Source: Miscanthus floridulus
Taxonomy: Eukaryota > Streptophyta > Magnoliopsida > Poales > Poaceae
Assembly (NCBI RefSeq): GCF_019320115.1
Contig: NC_089583.1
Coordinates: forward strand, 80,183,928 to 80,247,927
Direction of reading: 5' to 3'
DNA length: 64,000 bases
Part shown: piece after piece, positions 10,400 to 23,450 of the stretch
Layout of the letters: each line of letters opens with the position of its first letter
How positions within the stretch are numbered: position 1 is the stretch's first letter
The notes under the pieces: model-generated
Database searches by the model: none
Told to the model about the DNA's origin: nothing
Seen by the model: the letters and a program-made list of their open reading frames with translations, nothing else
Made by a program: the position numbers and the translations under genes

Positions 10400-11594
10400 C
10401 ACTACCAGATACAGGTGCTTTGTTGAGTGTCACCCAAAAACACTCGGCAAAGCGTTTGCCGAGTGTTACACTCGGCAAACGACACTCGACAAAACGTTTT
10501 AACGGCAAAGAGCTTTTTGCCGAGTGTCAATCATCGGGCACTCAACAAAGACTATGCCGAGTCCCAAAAAACACTCGGCAAATATTTTTCGGGAAAAAAT
10601 AAAAAAAACAAGTTGCCAGTGGCACCACCAAGCTGCCGCCGCCGGGGATGCCACCACCACCACAGCCGCCGGCCACCACCACCACTACCACCAATGCCGG
10701 CAGGGAGAAGAAGGGGGAGGAGAGGGCCGCCGCCACCACCACGCCCCGCCGCCGACCACCACCACCACCACCATAGCCACCGACTGGATCTGGGAGGGGG
10801 AGGGCCAGATCCGGCCAGGTGAAGAAGGGGGAGGGGAGGGGCATCGGCGGTGGAGAAGAAGGGGGAGGGCATGGATCTACTCGGTCGGCGGCGGCGGCGG
10901 TGGATCTGGATGCGGCCCCGCCTCATCCTCATGCCACCGGTGAGTGGGGGGGAGAGTAGAACCGCCGGAGTTGACGACTATGCGCGTAGCCGTCGGCATG
11001 GAGGTGGTGGCACCGGATCTAGCCACCTGGGGGCACGCCCGCCATGGATTTGGCCAGATCTGGGGGTGAAGGAGAGGGGCTGCGCCTGCCATGTCGATGA
11101 AGAGGGAGAGGGAGGAGGGGAGGAGTGGTGGCGCTGATCAGGTAAAGGAGGAGTGGCGGCGCTACTCGGGGAGGGGAGGAGCCCCCGCGCTGAGTCACAG
11201 AGGGAGAGGTGCGGCCCTAAGTCATGAGGCGCTGAAAGGAGAGAATGAGGGAGGGGGCGCGGTTCTGAGTTGCACGGCGCTGAAAGTAGATTTTTTTGTC
11301 CTTTGCCAAGTGTCCTAGATCTAGGCACTCGGCAATGTTTTTTTTCATTTTTTTCTTCTTTCTCAGAAAAAAAAGATTTTATTTGTTTGCCAAGTGCAAA
11401 AAAGAAAACACTCAGCAAACCACCCTCTTTGCTGAGTGTTTTTTTTACACTCGGCAAAACCCTCTCTTTGCCGAGTGTTTTTTTGCCGAGTGTTTTTAGC
11501 TCAGTACTCGGCAAATAACTTGTTCGTCGAGTGCCCGATGAAATACACTCGGCAAACATAAAAACACTCGGCAAATTTAACGTTTCTGGTAGTG
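10400..11594. mobile_element. Short CACTA element with GC-rich insert
   Basis: CACTACCAGATACAGG starts at 10400 and the complementary end (reverse of CACTACCAGAAACG) finishes at 11594. The TSD AAC is exact (10397-10399, 11595-11597). GCCGAGTG/CACTCGGCA arrays flank both ends. The ~680-bp core (10610-11280) is GC-rich with CCACCA and GGAGGG runs, open in several frames, with a GTGAGT donor-like site near 10936. It may be captured coding DNA, but low complexity prevents recognition. No transposase. Confidence 0.88.
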
Positions 11595-11597
11595 AAC

Positions 11598-12360
11598 GTA
11601 GTAAAAATAACTATTCCTACAAGAAGGCAAGGCAATTAATAGCGGTTTAAATGCTTTTGTACTATCTCGATTTACAATAGCAACCCATGGTACCAATAGA
11701 TTTGTATAGTAAGTTTGCTTGAACAAATAAACGGATGGTACAAATAAAGTTTGCATAGTAGGTTTGTAACAACACTCGACTATAAAAATGGTATCATCTA
11801 TAGTAAGTTGCTCATTGAGAAATGAATCTACTACATACTTCTGATGCAACTGCACAACTTGGTTTACATGAGACAACTTCATCAGAAATTTCTGCAGATC
11901 ATATGCATATTACACATCATCACAACATGGTAAGTACATCTTTACCATCACAACAATAGACAAGTTACAAGTTCAAGCATGAGCTTAGATTCCTCAAGCT
12001 CAAGTCTCAAATTCTCAATAATTGAACAAACCTAATAATTGATAATTCACCAATCGAATGGATGAGCTCCTTCAAAGTAAACCTGCAAATGTCTGGTGAA
12101 CTTTTACCAAGTTAAACAACTCGATGGAAGGACTATACATCTATCTAAATATCATCCAAGATTATCTTGGCTCCAACTAAAACTTTGCTCAATATGAACC
12201 TATCCTTGTCTATCTAGATGTGCTCTATGGTTTATCTAGCATGCATGCCTACTGACTGCCCAAGAATTTTTCCAACCTAGAGCTAAGTCTACTGAGCAAG
12301 TCAATCAAGCTACAATAGGAAGTAAAGGCACACTGTGAGCTTCTAGGCCCCTAAGCTAAG
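11598..12360. other. AT-rich intergenic DNA
   Basis: I see no coding sequence, terminal repeat or RNA gene in this stretch. Confidence 0.4.
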
Positions 12361-14114
12361 TGATTTTTATGGTTAATGACAACATTGCTTTTGTGACTAA
12401 TGTGTGTGTTTTGCGGAAACATGTTTATGTTAGGTCACAAAGCATGAAGATGAAGAAGTGTCCTCAAGCAATGATGAAGAAGCAAGTTGAGGACAACTTA
12501 GCATGTGTGGCTAGCATATGGATTGGAGGATCAAGTGTTAATGCTAGGCCACAAAGCATAAAGAATAGAGAAATCCCTGATGGTTGATGATAATACGATC
12601 GAAGAACTCAAGATTGAAGAAGGAGATCAATCAATAAATCAAGCAAGCAATCATCAGCAACTCAAAATCAAGTGGATCATGGAGGAGTCCAGTATTGCAA
12701 CTGAAGACTCAAGGTTGAAGACCTTTCAAGAGTTAGGATCGCTAAGAAAGGGAGTCAATTGAGCAAAGGCTCAACCAAATGTTCAAGTCTTCATGGTGGT
12801 GCAATCTTGATTAACATGTAGTCTAGAGAGCCTAGTTATGGTGCAAAGAATCCAATGGAACACGTGTTGCCTCAATCGAAGTTTGTCAAAAGAAGTTAGA
12901 GGCGAGAATAGAAGAAAGTGCACTCAAATTACAATCTAAAGCTAAGGAAAAGCACACACTAGACAATCAAGTTGGAGTCTACCTAGTGGCTCTGTGTGAA
13001 GACACTGTTAAACAAGCATACTACATGGTTCAGGTAGAAGGATTATGAGCATTGAACAAACCAAAGACAAATGACAAAGGCTTGGGTTTGGTGGCTCTAA
13101 AGAAATAAACTGACCAAATGATCCAGCTAAAAGGAGTTGTGAGTGTTTGTAACACCCCAACCCATAGAAGCCTATAGTAGTTGTGAAGTTCACCCATGTG
13201 GCCCATGTATGGTTGTTGTTGGTGGGTTTAGTACCACCTTGGAAGTTTAGGAGGGTGAGGGCTAGCTTATAATCCTTCTCATTTCAAACATAGCACCTGC
13301 GGGTTAACCCTTTTACACGAAGCAAGGATGAAAGTGTAAGAGAGGTGCTATACGTATGCAGGCCATTCTACGTGTGGAGCTAGGCCATATAAGTACATTT
13401 TGGATGTGGGGTGGTACAAATGATATTTAGAGCATAAACCCTTACTACATCTGCCCATGGAGGGGTGTACCAAGGAGTGGTCCTAGACATCTGTTGCATA
13501 TGGTGAGCTGCCGAGGGAGGTGGGGTGAATGTAACACCCTAGCCCATTAGAAGCCTACAATAGTTGTAAAGTTGGCACATATGGCCCATGTGGTTGTGCA
13601 GTTATGGTTGGTGGGTTTAGTACCACCTTAGAAGTTTAGGATGGTGAGTGCCAGCTTATAATCCTTCTCATTCAAAACATAGCACCTCTAGGTTAACCCT
13701 TTTACCTAAAGCAATGAGGACAAAAATGTAAGAGAGGTGGTGCTATGCGTATGTAGGCCTTTCCACGTGCAGAGCTAGGCCAAATAAGCGTATTTTGGAT
13801 GCGGGGTGTTACAGTGTTGGACAATCTTGTTAGAGGTGTTGACTGTTGAAGTTGACTTTGCTTTTGTGATCAAGAGATGGTTTGGTGATGTGGTGAATGT
13901 GAGCACCAAAAAATTGAAATGTGACATCAACTAGCCATTGGAGGTGTTAGGACTAGCCATTTGAGGGGCACTATGCAACTGAATGCATTGGAGTGACCAT
14001 TAGAGCACTTTCGGCATTATTTTCCAACAACTCTCTCCTGAGGTTTGGGCTATAAATATGCTTCAAGGGGTCTCCTAATGGTGCCTTTTGGCCATGTATT
14101 CAATGGAGGGGTGT
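12361..14114 (+). mobile_element. LTR-like sequence, left part (split by nested insertions)
   Basis: The sequence opens TGATTTTTATGGTTAATGAC, like the start of many grass LTRs. A TATA-like GCTATAAATATG lies near 14049. It is interrupted by a TRIM (13148-13813) and then by the 38-kb element. Across the GGTGT TSD it resumes at 52380 and probably ends near 53333 (..GGCCCTAACA). I could not find a matching TSD or a PBS, so its class and exact ends are uncertain. Confidence 0.4.
13148..13813 (+). mobile_element. TRIM retrotransposon (666 bp)
   Basis: Two direct terminal repeats, 13148-13418 and 13530-13813, both begin TGTAACACCC; the second ends GGGTGTTACA and the first ends with a variant (GGTGGTACA). 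The 111-bp centre starts with a degenerate initiator-Met PBS (TGATATTTAGAGC, 13421-13433) and ends in a purine-rich tract (AGGGAGGTGGGGTGA). A perfect 5-bp TSD GTGTT flanks it (13143-13147, 13814-13818). It has no coding capacity, as expected for a terminal-repeat retrotransposon in miniature. Confidence 0.92.
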
Positions 14115-16091
14115 TGTAGGGTTGAGATGGCAGACTAGAGGGGGGTTGAATAGTCCTTTCTAAAATTAATCACGCCAGCTAACCAAAACAAATGTGGAAT
14201 TAATACTATCGGTCTAGCCAAGACTACACCCCTCTATCTAAGTTAACAAGCACCTTAGAGAAGATCCTAATTGGGCAACAAAGGTGCTAGGCTAGCTAGA
14301 GCTCACCTAATCAATTCTACAGCAAGGTCACATAAACCTATTCACTAGTACTTTGGCAACCGGGGGAGCTCCTACACAATCTAGTAAGCAAAAGCACAAA
14401 GCCACCAAAGCTCACTAGCAATGCTCAATAACAAGTCTACACAAGCCAAATTAGAGAGCTCAAATTACTTAGCTACACAAACTAAGCAATGTGACTAACA
14501 AGGTTACTCAAACAATATTAGTCATGCAAGGGAGCTACTTCTATGCTACACAAGCAAGAAGGTAACTAGCAAGCTACATAAGCTAACTAATTACAAGAGT
14601 GTAAGGAAAATGGACCCTAGACCCATTCACTTTGGATTTTGGTGTTTGATGACCAACACAACCAAATTGGACTAATAAATTTGCAAGTGATTGTTTTGTA
14701 GTCCAATAAGGTGCAAGACATGACTTGGACGAAGGTGACGTGACAATCCAATGATCAACACCATAAGCAAGACCTTAGAAGCACAAGAGAAGACCCAAGA
14801 AATCAAGCAAAGTCCATGCACGAAGATTGAAACCAAGCAGGACGCAAGATCGCGAAGAAACGAGCTCACAGAGGTGATCGGATGCAGTGATCGGATGTTG
14901 GCGGCACAGTGACTGGACGCTCCAATCAAGAGGCTCGGCAATAGAAGGCATCAGCGGCAGTGACCAGACACTGAATAGTAAAGTGACCAGATGCACCAAT
15001 GGCACTATTCATCATCCCAACAACACATTTAGTATTGACCGAACGCTGGTGGCAAATTGACCGAACTTAGGACTACAGCGTTTGATCGAGTACAGAGAGG
15101 TTCCAGAGCAACAAAATTGTGACTAGACACGTCCGATGGCATATGACCGGACACCAATAGCATCTGATTAGTTGATCATAGCTCTAACGGTCGGCATGAC
15201 CGGATGCGTCTGATCAGGACGACCTGAGCGTCCGGTCAGTAGCAGAAAAGTAGGATTTTCATCCACAATGGCTACTTTCTTAGTGGGGCTTATAAATAGA
15301 CCCCCAACCAGTCATTTGAGAGATGTGGAGCTGAGGAAACATTTCTAGGTTGTTGATACACCATTTTAGTGATCTCCATTTGCATAGTGCTTAGTGATTC
15401 ATTAGGTGATTAGCATAGGTGCTTTGCGAAGTGCTTAGGTTGATTAGACCACCGCTTATGTGCTTGCTCTAGGTTTAGGCCTAGTGTTTAGTGAGGTTTG
15501 CATACCTCTTACCACTCGGTGCTTATGCGCACCATTGTTGTACATTAGAAGGGCTTGTAGTCTTGCGAGATCACACCAACTGTGTTTATGGTGTGGCCAC
15601 CACCGTGTACCAGAGGGAACAAGGCCCGCGTCGTTTTGGTCAGAAGCTTAATTGTGAAGACGGCGGGAAGCATCTAGAAGAGGCTTGTCGAAAGGCATGT
15701 TGGAGACCCACTTGCGCATGGGGAAGGCCCAAGGCTATCCACAGAGTTACCTGACCAGGAGCTTGGCCCTTGCGAGGGATTCCTTGCGAGGGGCTCCAAC
15801 GAGGACTAGGAGGAAGCTTGCGCGCTTCTCGATACCTTGGTAAAAATACCAAAGTCATTGATGAGAGTTTGCACATCTCTACCTTGCTCTTTAGCTTCCG
15901 TATTTACATTGTTTGTATTACTTATTTTTGTGGTAGAGATAGCAACACACTAGCAAAACTGTAGTTGCACATTTAGATAGTTTATCTTTTGCATAGGTTT
16001 TGCTAGGGGTAGAAAAAGAGGCCATAGTTTAGAAGTGGAATTTTAAGTTGACTAATTCACCCCCCTCTTAGGCATCATAGTCCCCTTAAAG

Positions 16092-16103
16092 TGGTATCAG
16101 GGC
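16092..16103 (+). promoter_or_regulatory. Primer-binding site, initiator tRNA-Met type
   Basis: TGGTATCAGGGC lies 2 bp after the 5' LTR end and matches the usual copia PBS TGGTATCAGAGC except at one base. Confidence 0.9.
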
Positions 16104-16168
16104 TGGTTGGCTCAATTTAGACCTTTGACTTAAACGCCGTTGAGCCGACGCTATTTAGAGTGGTCGGG

Positions 16169-18350
16169 ATGGACACCTCTAGGCCTCCGCACTTTGACGG
16201 CACTAACTTCCCCTATTATAAAGGTAGAATGGCTTGTCACCTTAAGGCAGTTGATTTGGGTGTATGGAGAGTCACTTGTGACGGGATGAAACCCACTAAG
16301 AATCCTGATAAACCCACAAAGAGTGAAGAAAAAGAAATGCATTTCAATGCTAGAGCTAAAAATTGCTTGTTTGAATCTTTTAGCATGGATGTGTTTAACC
16401 AATTGTTCACTTTAAATACAACACATGAAATTTGGTTAAAACTCCAAGAGCTCCATGATGGCACATCTAATGTCTGTGAGCAAAAACATTGTCTAGCTAA
16501 ACAAAATTGTGATTCTTTTAAAATTAATGATGATGAGCTTGTTCATGATATGTATTCTCATTTAAATCTAATTATCAATGAGCTCCATCCAATATGATTG
16601 ACCAAGCTAGATGATGCGGACATCGTGAGGAAGATCATCTCTGTGCTACCACAAAAGAAATATGCAAGTATCATCACCATTCTTTACAACATGGAGGACT
16701 TGAGCACCATGACCCCGGCCATAGTAATTGGTAAGATAGTGACATTTGAAATGTCATGCAAGATGGGTCAAGAAGAAGCCTCTTCATCAAGCAAAGGCAA
16801 AGCTCTCACATGTAGTGAGAAAAAGAAGATGAAGGGCAAGCGAGTTGAGACAAGCTAAAGCTCCTCAAGTGAAGATTAAGAAGATGAGGATGATGATGAT
16901 GATGATTCAAGTGATGATGATCAATCTTGTTCCTCCACCTCTGACCTTGATGAAGAATCAATCAAACTTATCAACAAGGTGGAGAAGATGATCCAAAGGC
17001 TCAATGTCAAGGGTGTGCCCATCCAAATTTAATATCTCATTTTTACCAATCAAAGAAATGAGCAAAGAAACAAATGATGCTATGGATGCAGCGAGTTGGG
17101 GCACTTTGTGAAAGTTTGCCCAAACAAGCCCACACCCAAGACAAAGAAGAAGGCATGCAAGGACAAAGCCCTTACATCAATAAGGTCATGGGATGATTCT
17201 TCAAGTGAAGAAGAATACCATCACAAGAGGCGAGGCCACAAGCACTCATCATCAAGCTCTTCTTGTGTGTGTCTTATGGCATGAGGTAACGAAAGCTCAT
17301 CCTCTAGTGAGAATGATAGTGATGATAAAATGCCTTCTCTTAATAAACTTGTGCAACAAAATCTTAATTATACTAAAGTTTGCACTAGTCAACAGAAGAA
17401 GCTCAAAATATTGCAAGAAAAGCTAGATAGTTCACAAGAAGCATATAAACCTTGCTTGAACAATATGAGACATTTGCTAATCTCAATATTGAACTATCTA
17501 CTAAAATTGAGCAACTTGAGGCTAGTGCAACAACAAATGCATGCACAATCAATGATGAGCAACTTGTAAAAAAAATGAAAAATTAAAAGAAAAGTTAGCT
17601 AGCTCACAACATGCTTATAAAAGTTTGCTTGCTAAAATGGAAACCATGTGCAAACATTGTGATGAGCTAACCAATAAAGTTGCTAATCTTGAAGCCATCG
17701 GTACAACCCCCATCAAGGCATCTAAAAAGAAAAGTTTTATCTTTAACATGCCTAAAAAGGATGCTTCTACTTCTTGCAATGATTTATGTTTAGACTCACC
17801 CTTGTGCAACCAAGTTTGTGTTGAGAAAGTTGTTGTAGATACATGCACACAAGAGTTTGCAATGGAGAATGAGTAACTCAAGCAAGAAGTGACTCGACTC
17901 ACCAAGTACTTGACTCAGGTGAAAGGCAAGACAAAGCAATCCCAACTTCATCAAGATAACACTGTCAAGGGAGTGAAGAAGCTTGATGAAGGATAAACCG
18001 TGGTTTGATACATATGCCACACGGAAGGCCACAAGTCCTATGAGTGCAAGGTGAAAATGGGTGAGGAGCAAAGAAGAGAGAGAGAAAACAAACAAGCAAG
18101 CTCTCCAACACCTACACCAACAAGGTGGACAAAAAGGCCTCCACACCTTATCTCTTAAAGAAGAAGAAAAATGACAAGGTGGGTGCCAAAGGAGATCATT
18201 TCCAATATAAAGAGCACCAAGAAGGTTTGGATCCCAAAAGGGAAGTGAGAAGTCCAATGGACTTTGGGGAATTTGGAGACTTGGCAAAGTATGGGAGCAT
18301 TTCATGGGGTGCATCATTATGGACAAAGTAATTGCCAAGTGGTTTAGTGA
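16169..18350 (+). pseudogene. gag: Decayed gag of the nested copia element
   Basis: The ORF begins MDTSRPPHFDGTNFPYYK, the N-terminus typical of SIRE-type Gag (nucleocapsid precursor that packages the retroelement RNA). It continues through the LQELHDGT and LPQKKYASI regions. A stop at 16595-16597 and several frame breaks follow. A zinc knuckle CYGCSELGHFVKVC lies near 17077-17118. A second knuckle (18006-18050) has TGA in place of its first Cys codon before YIC and then HTEGHKSYEC. The end retains a KKVWIPKG-like peptide (near 18220) that normally precedes the protease region, and then the coding sequence stops. Confidence 0.88.
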
Positions 18351-19633
18351 ACACTATGGACCCAAATTCCCCTTCCCATGTTAGGTAACTAGATTTACTT
18401 TCCTACAAGTGGTATCTTTTAGCATCTAGTTCCTTTTCATGCCTAGGTTTGCATTTGCATGTTTAATCTTTTGTCATGCATACACTTGGTAAATCATATG
18501 GTAGGCTTGCTCGGTTTCATTCTTAACCCTTGGAGCAAACCTACATGGTTTAAATTGTTTAGGAGCATGGCACATAGCTTGTTTTACAATTATTCATCTA
18601 ATATGTGCCAAAGTCCAAATTATAGATAATTTCTCTCGAATATCACCTTCAAAAATGATTCTCACATTCATGTGATGTCATCTTTCAAGTGGTATTTTTT
18701 ATTCTAAAATCAATGTGCATGTCTCCTACACGTATTCCATACTTTTGTGCACAAATTTACGAGGAGGTTACTCTACAAGTTGGATGCTTTGAGACTAACA
18801 CTTTTTTTCAAGCTTATCGTGTGTGTAGTAGTCTCATTGCAAGGAAAATGGAGTCCCCAGAGTTAAGCATCATACTTCAAATATCCACCTCCTATTGCAA
18901 GTGGTATAAATCAAATTGGTTTTCACATGTGGTATTTCTAAACCGATATCATCATGTTGATTTCTTTTTTATATTTATATGCTTTCTCCATGCATTATAT
19001 AGATTAAACTCCTTTGAGCATTAATTTGCCAATTATGCATAAACTACATTCTCCATCATATGCATGCATATATTTAGGGGGAGCTTAGTCTATGTAATGT
19101 GAGAGTCAAACTTTGTGACCTATTCCACTCCACATACAAAGGATCACAAAGCTTGACCCTCCCTTATGGTACTAATGTCTTCCTTTTTGGTGTTTGATTC
19201 CAAAGGGGGAGAGTTTAGAGGACCAAAAGCAAGCATTAATTTATAGGACCAAAAGCCCAATCATAATAATTTACAAGTGGTAATGGTCTACAAGTGGTAA
19301 TGGTCCAAGAAAGGGAGGATAGTGGATTATGGATTAGCCTATGTAATGGGGAGAATTTGTAGGACCAAAAAGCAAGATTTAAATCCATAATGTCACATGG
19401 GGACATTTGTAAGGGCAAGATAAGTTTCAAAGATGTTTACATGTGGTACCTTTTAGCTTTACAATTGGTATCTTCAATTAGTATCTTTTAGTCTTACAAG
19501 TGGTATCTTTTTAGTATCATATAACCTTGCCCTTTGCATTGCATCCTAGCAAGTAGATAGTTTTTAAAATTCCAAATTATTATTATTTGCTTGCTTTGGT
19601 CGTGTTGTAATCAATCACCAAAAAGGGGGAGAT
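18351..19633 (+). other. Noncoding 3' internal region of the copia element
   Basis: This stretch replaces pol. It has scattered words such as ACAAGTGGTATCTTTTAG and no open frames. It ends in the polypurine tract just before the 3' LTR. The 38-kb host element has a comparable noncoding stretch at 34728-37327 with ACCACTTGTAGG-type words on the opposite strand. Confidence 0.7.
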
Positions 19634-21177
19634 TGTAAGGAAAATGGACCCTAGGCCCTTCAATTTGGATTTTGGTGTTTGATGACCAACACAACCAATT
19701 GGGCTAATAAATTCATAAGTGATTGTTTTGTAGTCCAATAAGGTGCAAGACGTGACTTGGACGAAGGCGATGTGATGATCCAATGATCAACACCACAAGT
19801 AAGACCTTAGAAGCACAAGAGAAGACCCAAGAAATCAAGCAAAGTCTAAGTACAAAGACTGGAACCAAGCTGGACACAAGATTGCGAAGAAATGAGCTCA
19901 CAGAGGTGATCAAACATAGTGACCGGACGCTGGCGGCACAGTCACCGGATGCTCCGATCAAGAGGCTCGGCAACAGAAGGCGTCAGCAGCAGTGACCGGA
20001 CGCTGAACAGTAAAGTGACCGGACGCACCGATGGCACTATTCATCATCCCAGCAACACATTCAGTATTGACCAGACGCTAGCGGCAAATCGACTGGACGT
20101 AGGACTGTAGTGTCTAATCGAGTACAGAGAGGTTCTAGAGCAGCAAAATTGTGATCGGACGCGTCTGGTGGCATGTGACCGAACACCAGCAGCGTCTGAT
20201 CAGTTGATCACGGCTCTAACGGTCGGGACAACCGGACGTGTCCGATCAGGATGACCTGAGCGCCCGGTCAGCAGTAGAAAAGCAGGATTTTTGTCCCCAA
20301 TGGCTACTTTCTCAGTGAGGCTTATAAATAGTCCCCCCAACTAGCCATTTGAGAGGTGTGGAGCCGAGGAAACATTTCTAGGGTGTTGATACACCATTTT
20401 AGTGATCTCCACTTGCATAGTGCTTAGTGATTCATTAGGTGATTGGTGTAGGTGCTTTGCGAAGTGCTTAGGTTGATTAGACCACCGCTTACGCGCTTGC
20501 TCTAGGTTTAGGCCTAGTGTTTAGTGAGGTTTGCATACCTCTTACCACTCGGTGCTTGTGCGCACCATTGTTGTACATTGAAAGGGCTTGTAGTCTTACG
20601 AGATCACACCAACCGCATTTGTGGTGTGGCCGCCACCGTGTACCGGAGGGAACAAGGCCCATGGCATTTTGGGCGGAAGCTTGATAGTGAAGACGGCGGG
20701 GAGCATCTTGGAGAGGCTTGCCAGAAGGCACGTCGGAGACCCACTTGCTCATGGGGAAGGGCCAAGGCTATCCACGGAGTTACCCGACTAGGAGCTTGGC
20801 CCTTGCGAGGGATTCCTTGCAAGGGGCTCCAACGAGGACTAGGGGGAAGCTTGTGCGCTTCTTGATAGCTCGGTAAAAATATTAGAGTCATCGATGGGAG
20901 TTTGCATATCTCTACCTTAGTCTTTAGCTTCCGTATTTATATTGTTTGTATTACTCCTTTTTGCGGTAGAGATAGCAACACACTAGCAAAACCGTAGTTG
21001 CACATTTAGATAGTTTATATTTTGCATAGATTTTGCTAAGGGTAGGAAAAGAGGCCATAGTTTAGAAGTGGAATTTTATGTTGCCTAATTCACCCTCCCC
21101 TCTTAGGCATCACGGTCCCCTTCAAAGAGCAGTTACACAAGCATAATGTATATGAGAGTAAATACAAGCTTGTGTAA

Positions 21178-21466
21178 GACTGTCTCCAACAAGGAACCCA
21201 TATGGGCACCCAAACCAAAAATGGGTAGCAAGAGACCCAAAATTAGCCTCCAACAGAGTACCTATATGGGAGACCTATTTTGGGTTACCTGAGAGGCACA
21301 ACCCAAATATGGGTATCCTCTCTCCTAGAAACCTGTTTGTAGAAATGATTCTCTTTTGGGTCTTGTTGTTGGAGAAGATGCCGAATAAGTATTGAACCTT
21401 TTGCCTGTAGCGCTACCTAAAGGACGAATGGGTCTTATATTTTGGGTGTTGTTGTTGGAGATAGCC
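21178..21466. mobile_element. 289-bp MITE, Tourist/Harbinger-like
   Basis: The ends are GACTGTCTCCAACA and, on the other strand, GGCTATCTCCAACA. The 3-bp TSD TAA flanks it (21175-21177, 21467-21469), and the empty site GTGTAAAGGGG is seen in the sister LTR at about 50333. A TAA TSD fits PIF/Harbinger MITEs. No coding capacity. Confidence 0.85.
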
Positions 21467-23435
21467 TAAAGGGGTTGCAAACCAATGGGATGAACAAGGT
21501 TGACACGGTGATTTTTATCCCGAGGTTCACTTGGTTGCCACCAAGCTAGTCCCCGTTGAGACAAGCTCCAATGTTGCTGCTGATCCTCTTGCTAGTGGTG
21601 ACCCACAAGTCACACTCTCCCATGTGGATTGCTTAGGACAAGATCTAGCACTTGACTTAGCTAGACCACTTGTCGCCCTTTATGTCTCGCTCTACTAGAG
21701 TTGCTCTTCGTGGCTCCCGCGGGGTGAGCACAATCCCCCTCACAAATGACTTCTCTAGAGCACCACACAATCTTCTTTGTGTGCTTTGACGGAGACCACC
21801 ACCAAGCCATCTAGGAGGTGGAAACCTCCAAGAGTAACACCTCCGGCTTGCAACTCGATCACCTAGTGCCACTTGATGCAATATCACAATGCGATCGCAC
21901 TAGAATCACTCACTCACAATCGAATGCAATCACTATGTGCACAAGTGAGTTAGAGGCTCTCCTAGCACTCCCCAAGCATAGACACTAAGTCCCAAGGGTG
22001 CCAAGCATATGCCAAGGCCAGCCACACACTCCTTTTATAGCCCCAAGGGCTAAAATTGTTGTTACCCCCTTCATCCTGATTTCTATGCATTGACCGGACT
22101 CACCCTAGTGTCCAGTCGCTCCTCGTGCACCATGTGTACTAGCCATTCGAAGATGACCATTGCTCACCAACATCTAGCTCCTACATGTGCATACTCTTGA
22201 ACGGATGCGCCTAGGTCTAGCAACCGCACGTGCCGAGGCCAAGTCCGGTCACCAACACGCCTCTACACAACTGACCAGACTCTCCTTTCCCCTATGACCG
22301 GACTCGACTCTCCCAGAGTCTGGTCACTTCCATAGAGGTTCCAAAGAGCTCTTTTGGTGATGGACACCTCAGGTCATCGCTGACCAGACTCTCCATGCAT
22401 CCAGTTGCTCCTAGACATGTTAAAACACTGACTAGACTCGCAGGTACTGACCGGACGCGTCCGGTCACAGACCTTTCAGCATTAAAATGGCTATACCTCT
22501 TAGCTTCGAACTCCGATTGTGATGACATTGGATATTTTGGAAAGCTTATTCAGAGGGATACACAACCCACTTGCATATTTGATCCAAAGCACAATGGATC
22601 AATGTAGAATTCCAAATCAAGATCCATCCTATAGTTTAGAGTACACCAAAAAACCTCTCTTCTCTAAGTTGATCCAATTCAACTACAACAACTTCTCCTT
22701 TGCAAATGTGCCAAGACCACTAAGTGTACACCACCAAGTGCAAGTATGTTAGCATTTTTACAAACATTTTTTAAAAGATTAGTCACTCAATTTACCATAC
22801 TCGATCCTAGCAATGTCACAAAGTTAGATCACTCAAGTGGCACTAGATGACCAATATCCAAATAAGTTTGACCCTCTTGATAGTACAACCATCTATCCCA
22901 AACCCGGTCATAAACTTATCTACAAATCTATGATCGATGAAATGAAATGCCCTACAAATATACCTTTGCCTTGCTCATTCTATTCCATCTCCTCCAATGT
23001 TGATGCAACACATGCACCAACACGATCAACAAATGATATGATCCACTTCATATCATCACGTGACCTTATTGTTTCATCAATCTTGACATCACTTGCTCTT
23101 CACCGTTGCCTTCGTCCATCGGTGCCAAGTCTTGCTCAAGCTTCACCACCACGTGGTCCATCGCTCTAAAGCCTCCAACTTGCCCTTCACGCTAGCAATT
23201 GGTCCATCAAGCCAAGCCTTGTCTGGATGTTCTCCACCTTGGTCACATGACTCAATGTCATGTCTCATATGCAGTGAGCTCCTTCATCACATGTGTGAGC
23301 CTTGCAACAAATCCATGCCATCTTCACTATCATGGCATGAGTTGCTCACACAAGTTCACCTATGTATCTCACATTAAACATAATTAGTCCACCTAGGTTG
23401 TCACTCAATTACCAAAACCAAACAAGGACCTTTCA

Positions 23436-23450
23436 ATCTCCCCCTTTTTG
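23436..23450 (-). other. Polypurine tract of the 38-kb element
   Basis: On the minus strand CAAAAAGGGGGAGAT directly precedes the LTR start TGAAAGG. It fixes the element's orientation and marks 14115-23435 as its 3' LTR. The nested copia element has nearly the same tract. Confidence 0.85.

Larger units (their letters stand above)
14600..21124 (+). mobile_element. SIRE/Maximus-like copia element lacking pol
   Basis: The LTRs are 14600-16089 and 19634-21124 (about 1490 bp each, TGTAAGGAAAATGG...CCCCTTCA; the 5' LTR ends CTTAA by one change). The TSD AAGAG is exact (14595-14599, 21125-21129), and the undisturbed site is seen in the sister LTR near 50290. A PBS follows the 5' LTR and a PPT (AAAAAGGGGGAGAT) precedes the 3' LTR. 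The 3.5-kb interior has a broken gag and then about 1.3 kb of noncoding DNA. Protease, integrase and RT are absent, so this is a non-autonomous derivative. Confidence 0.93.
14115..23435 (-). mobile_element. 3' LTR of the 38-kb element, interrupted
   Basis: This LTR aligns with 49847-52374 once the copia insertion (14600-21124 plus TSD) and the MITE (21178-21466 plus TSD) are removed. Its minus-strand start, TGAAAGGTCC at 23435, directly follows the PPT. A minus-strand TATA box (CTATAAAAGG) lies near 22043-22034. GACCGGACKC motifs cluster at 22080-22460. Confidence 0.88.

Noticed and set aside
10542..10943. His-rich or Gly-rich proteins of 100-139 aa
   Set aside because: They come from CCACCA / GGTGGT low-complexity DNA open in several frames. 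At most a captured exon, not a supported gene.
5310..11580. CRISPR-like regularly spaced short repeats (GCCGAGTG / CACTCGGCA)
   Set aside because: Both orientations alternate, spacing is irregular, and they lie at the ends of CACTA elements with TSDs. They are transposon sub-terminal repeats in a plant genome.
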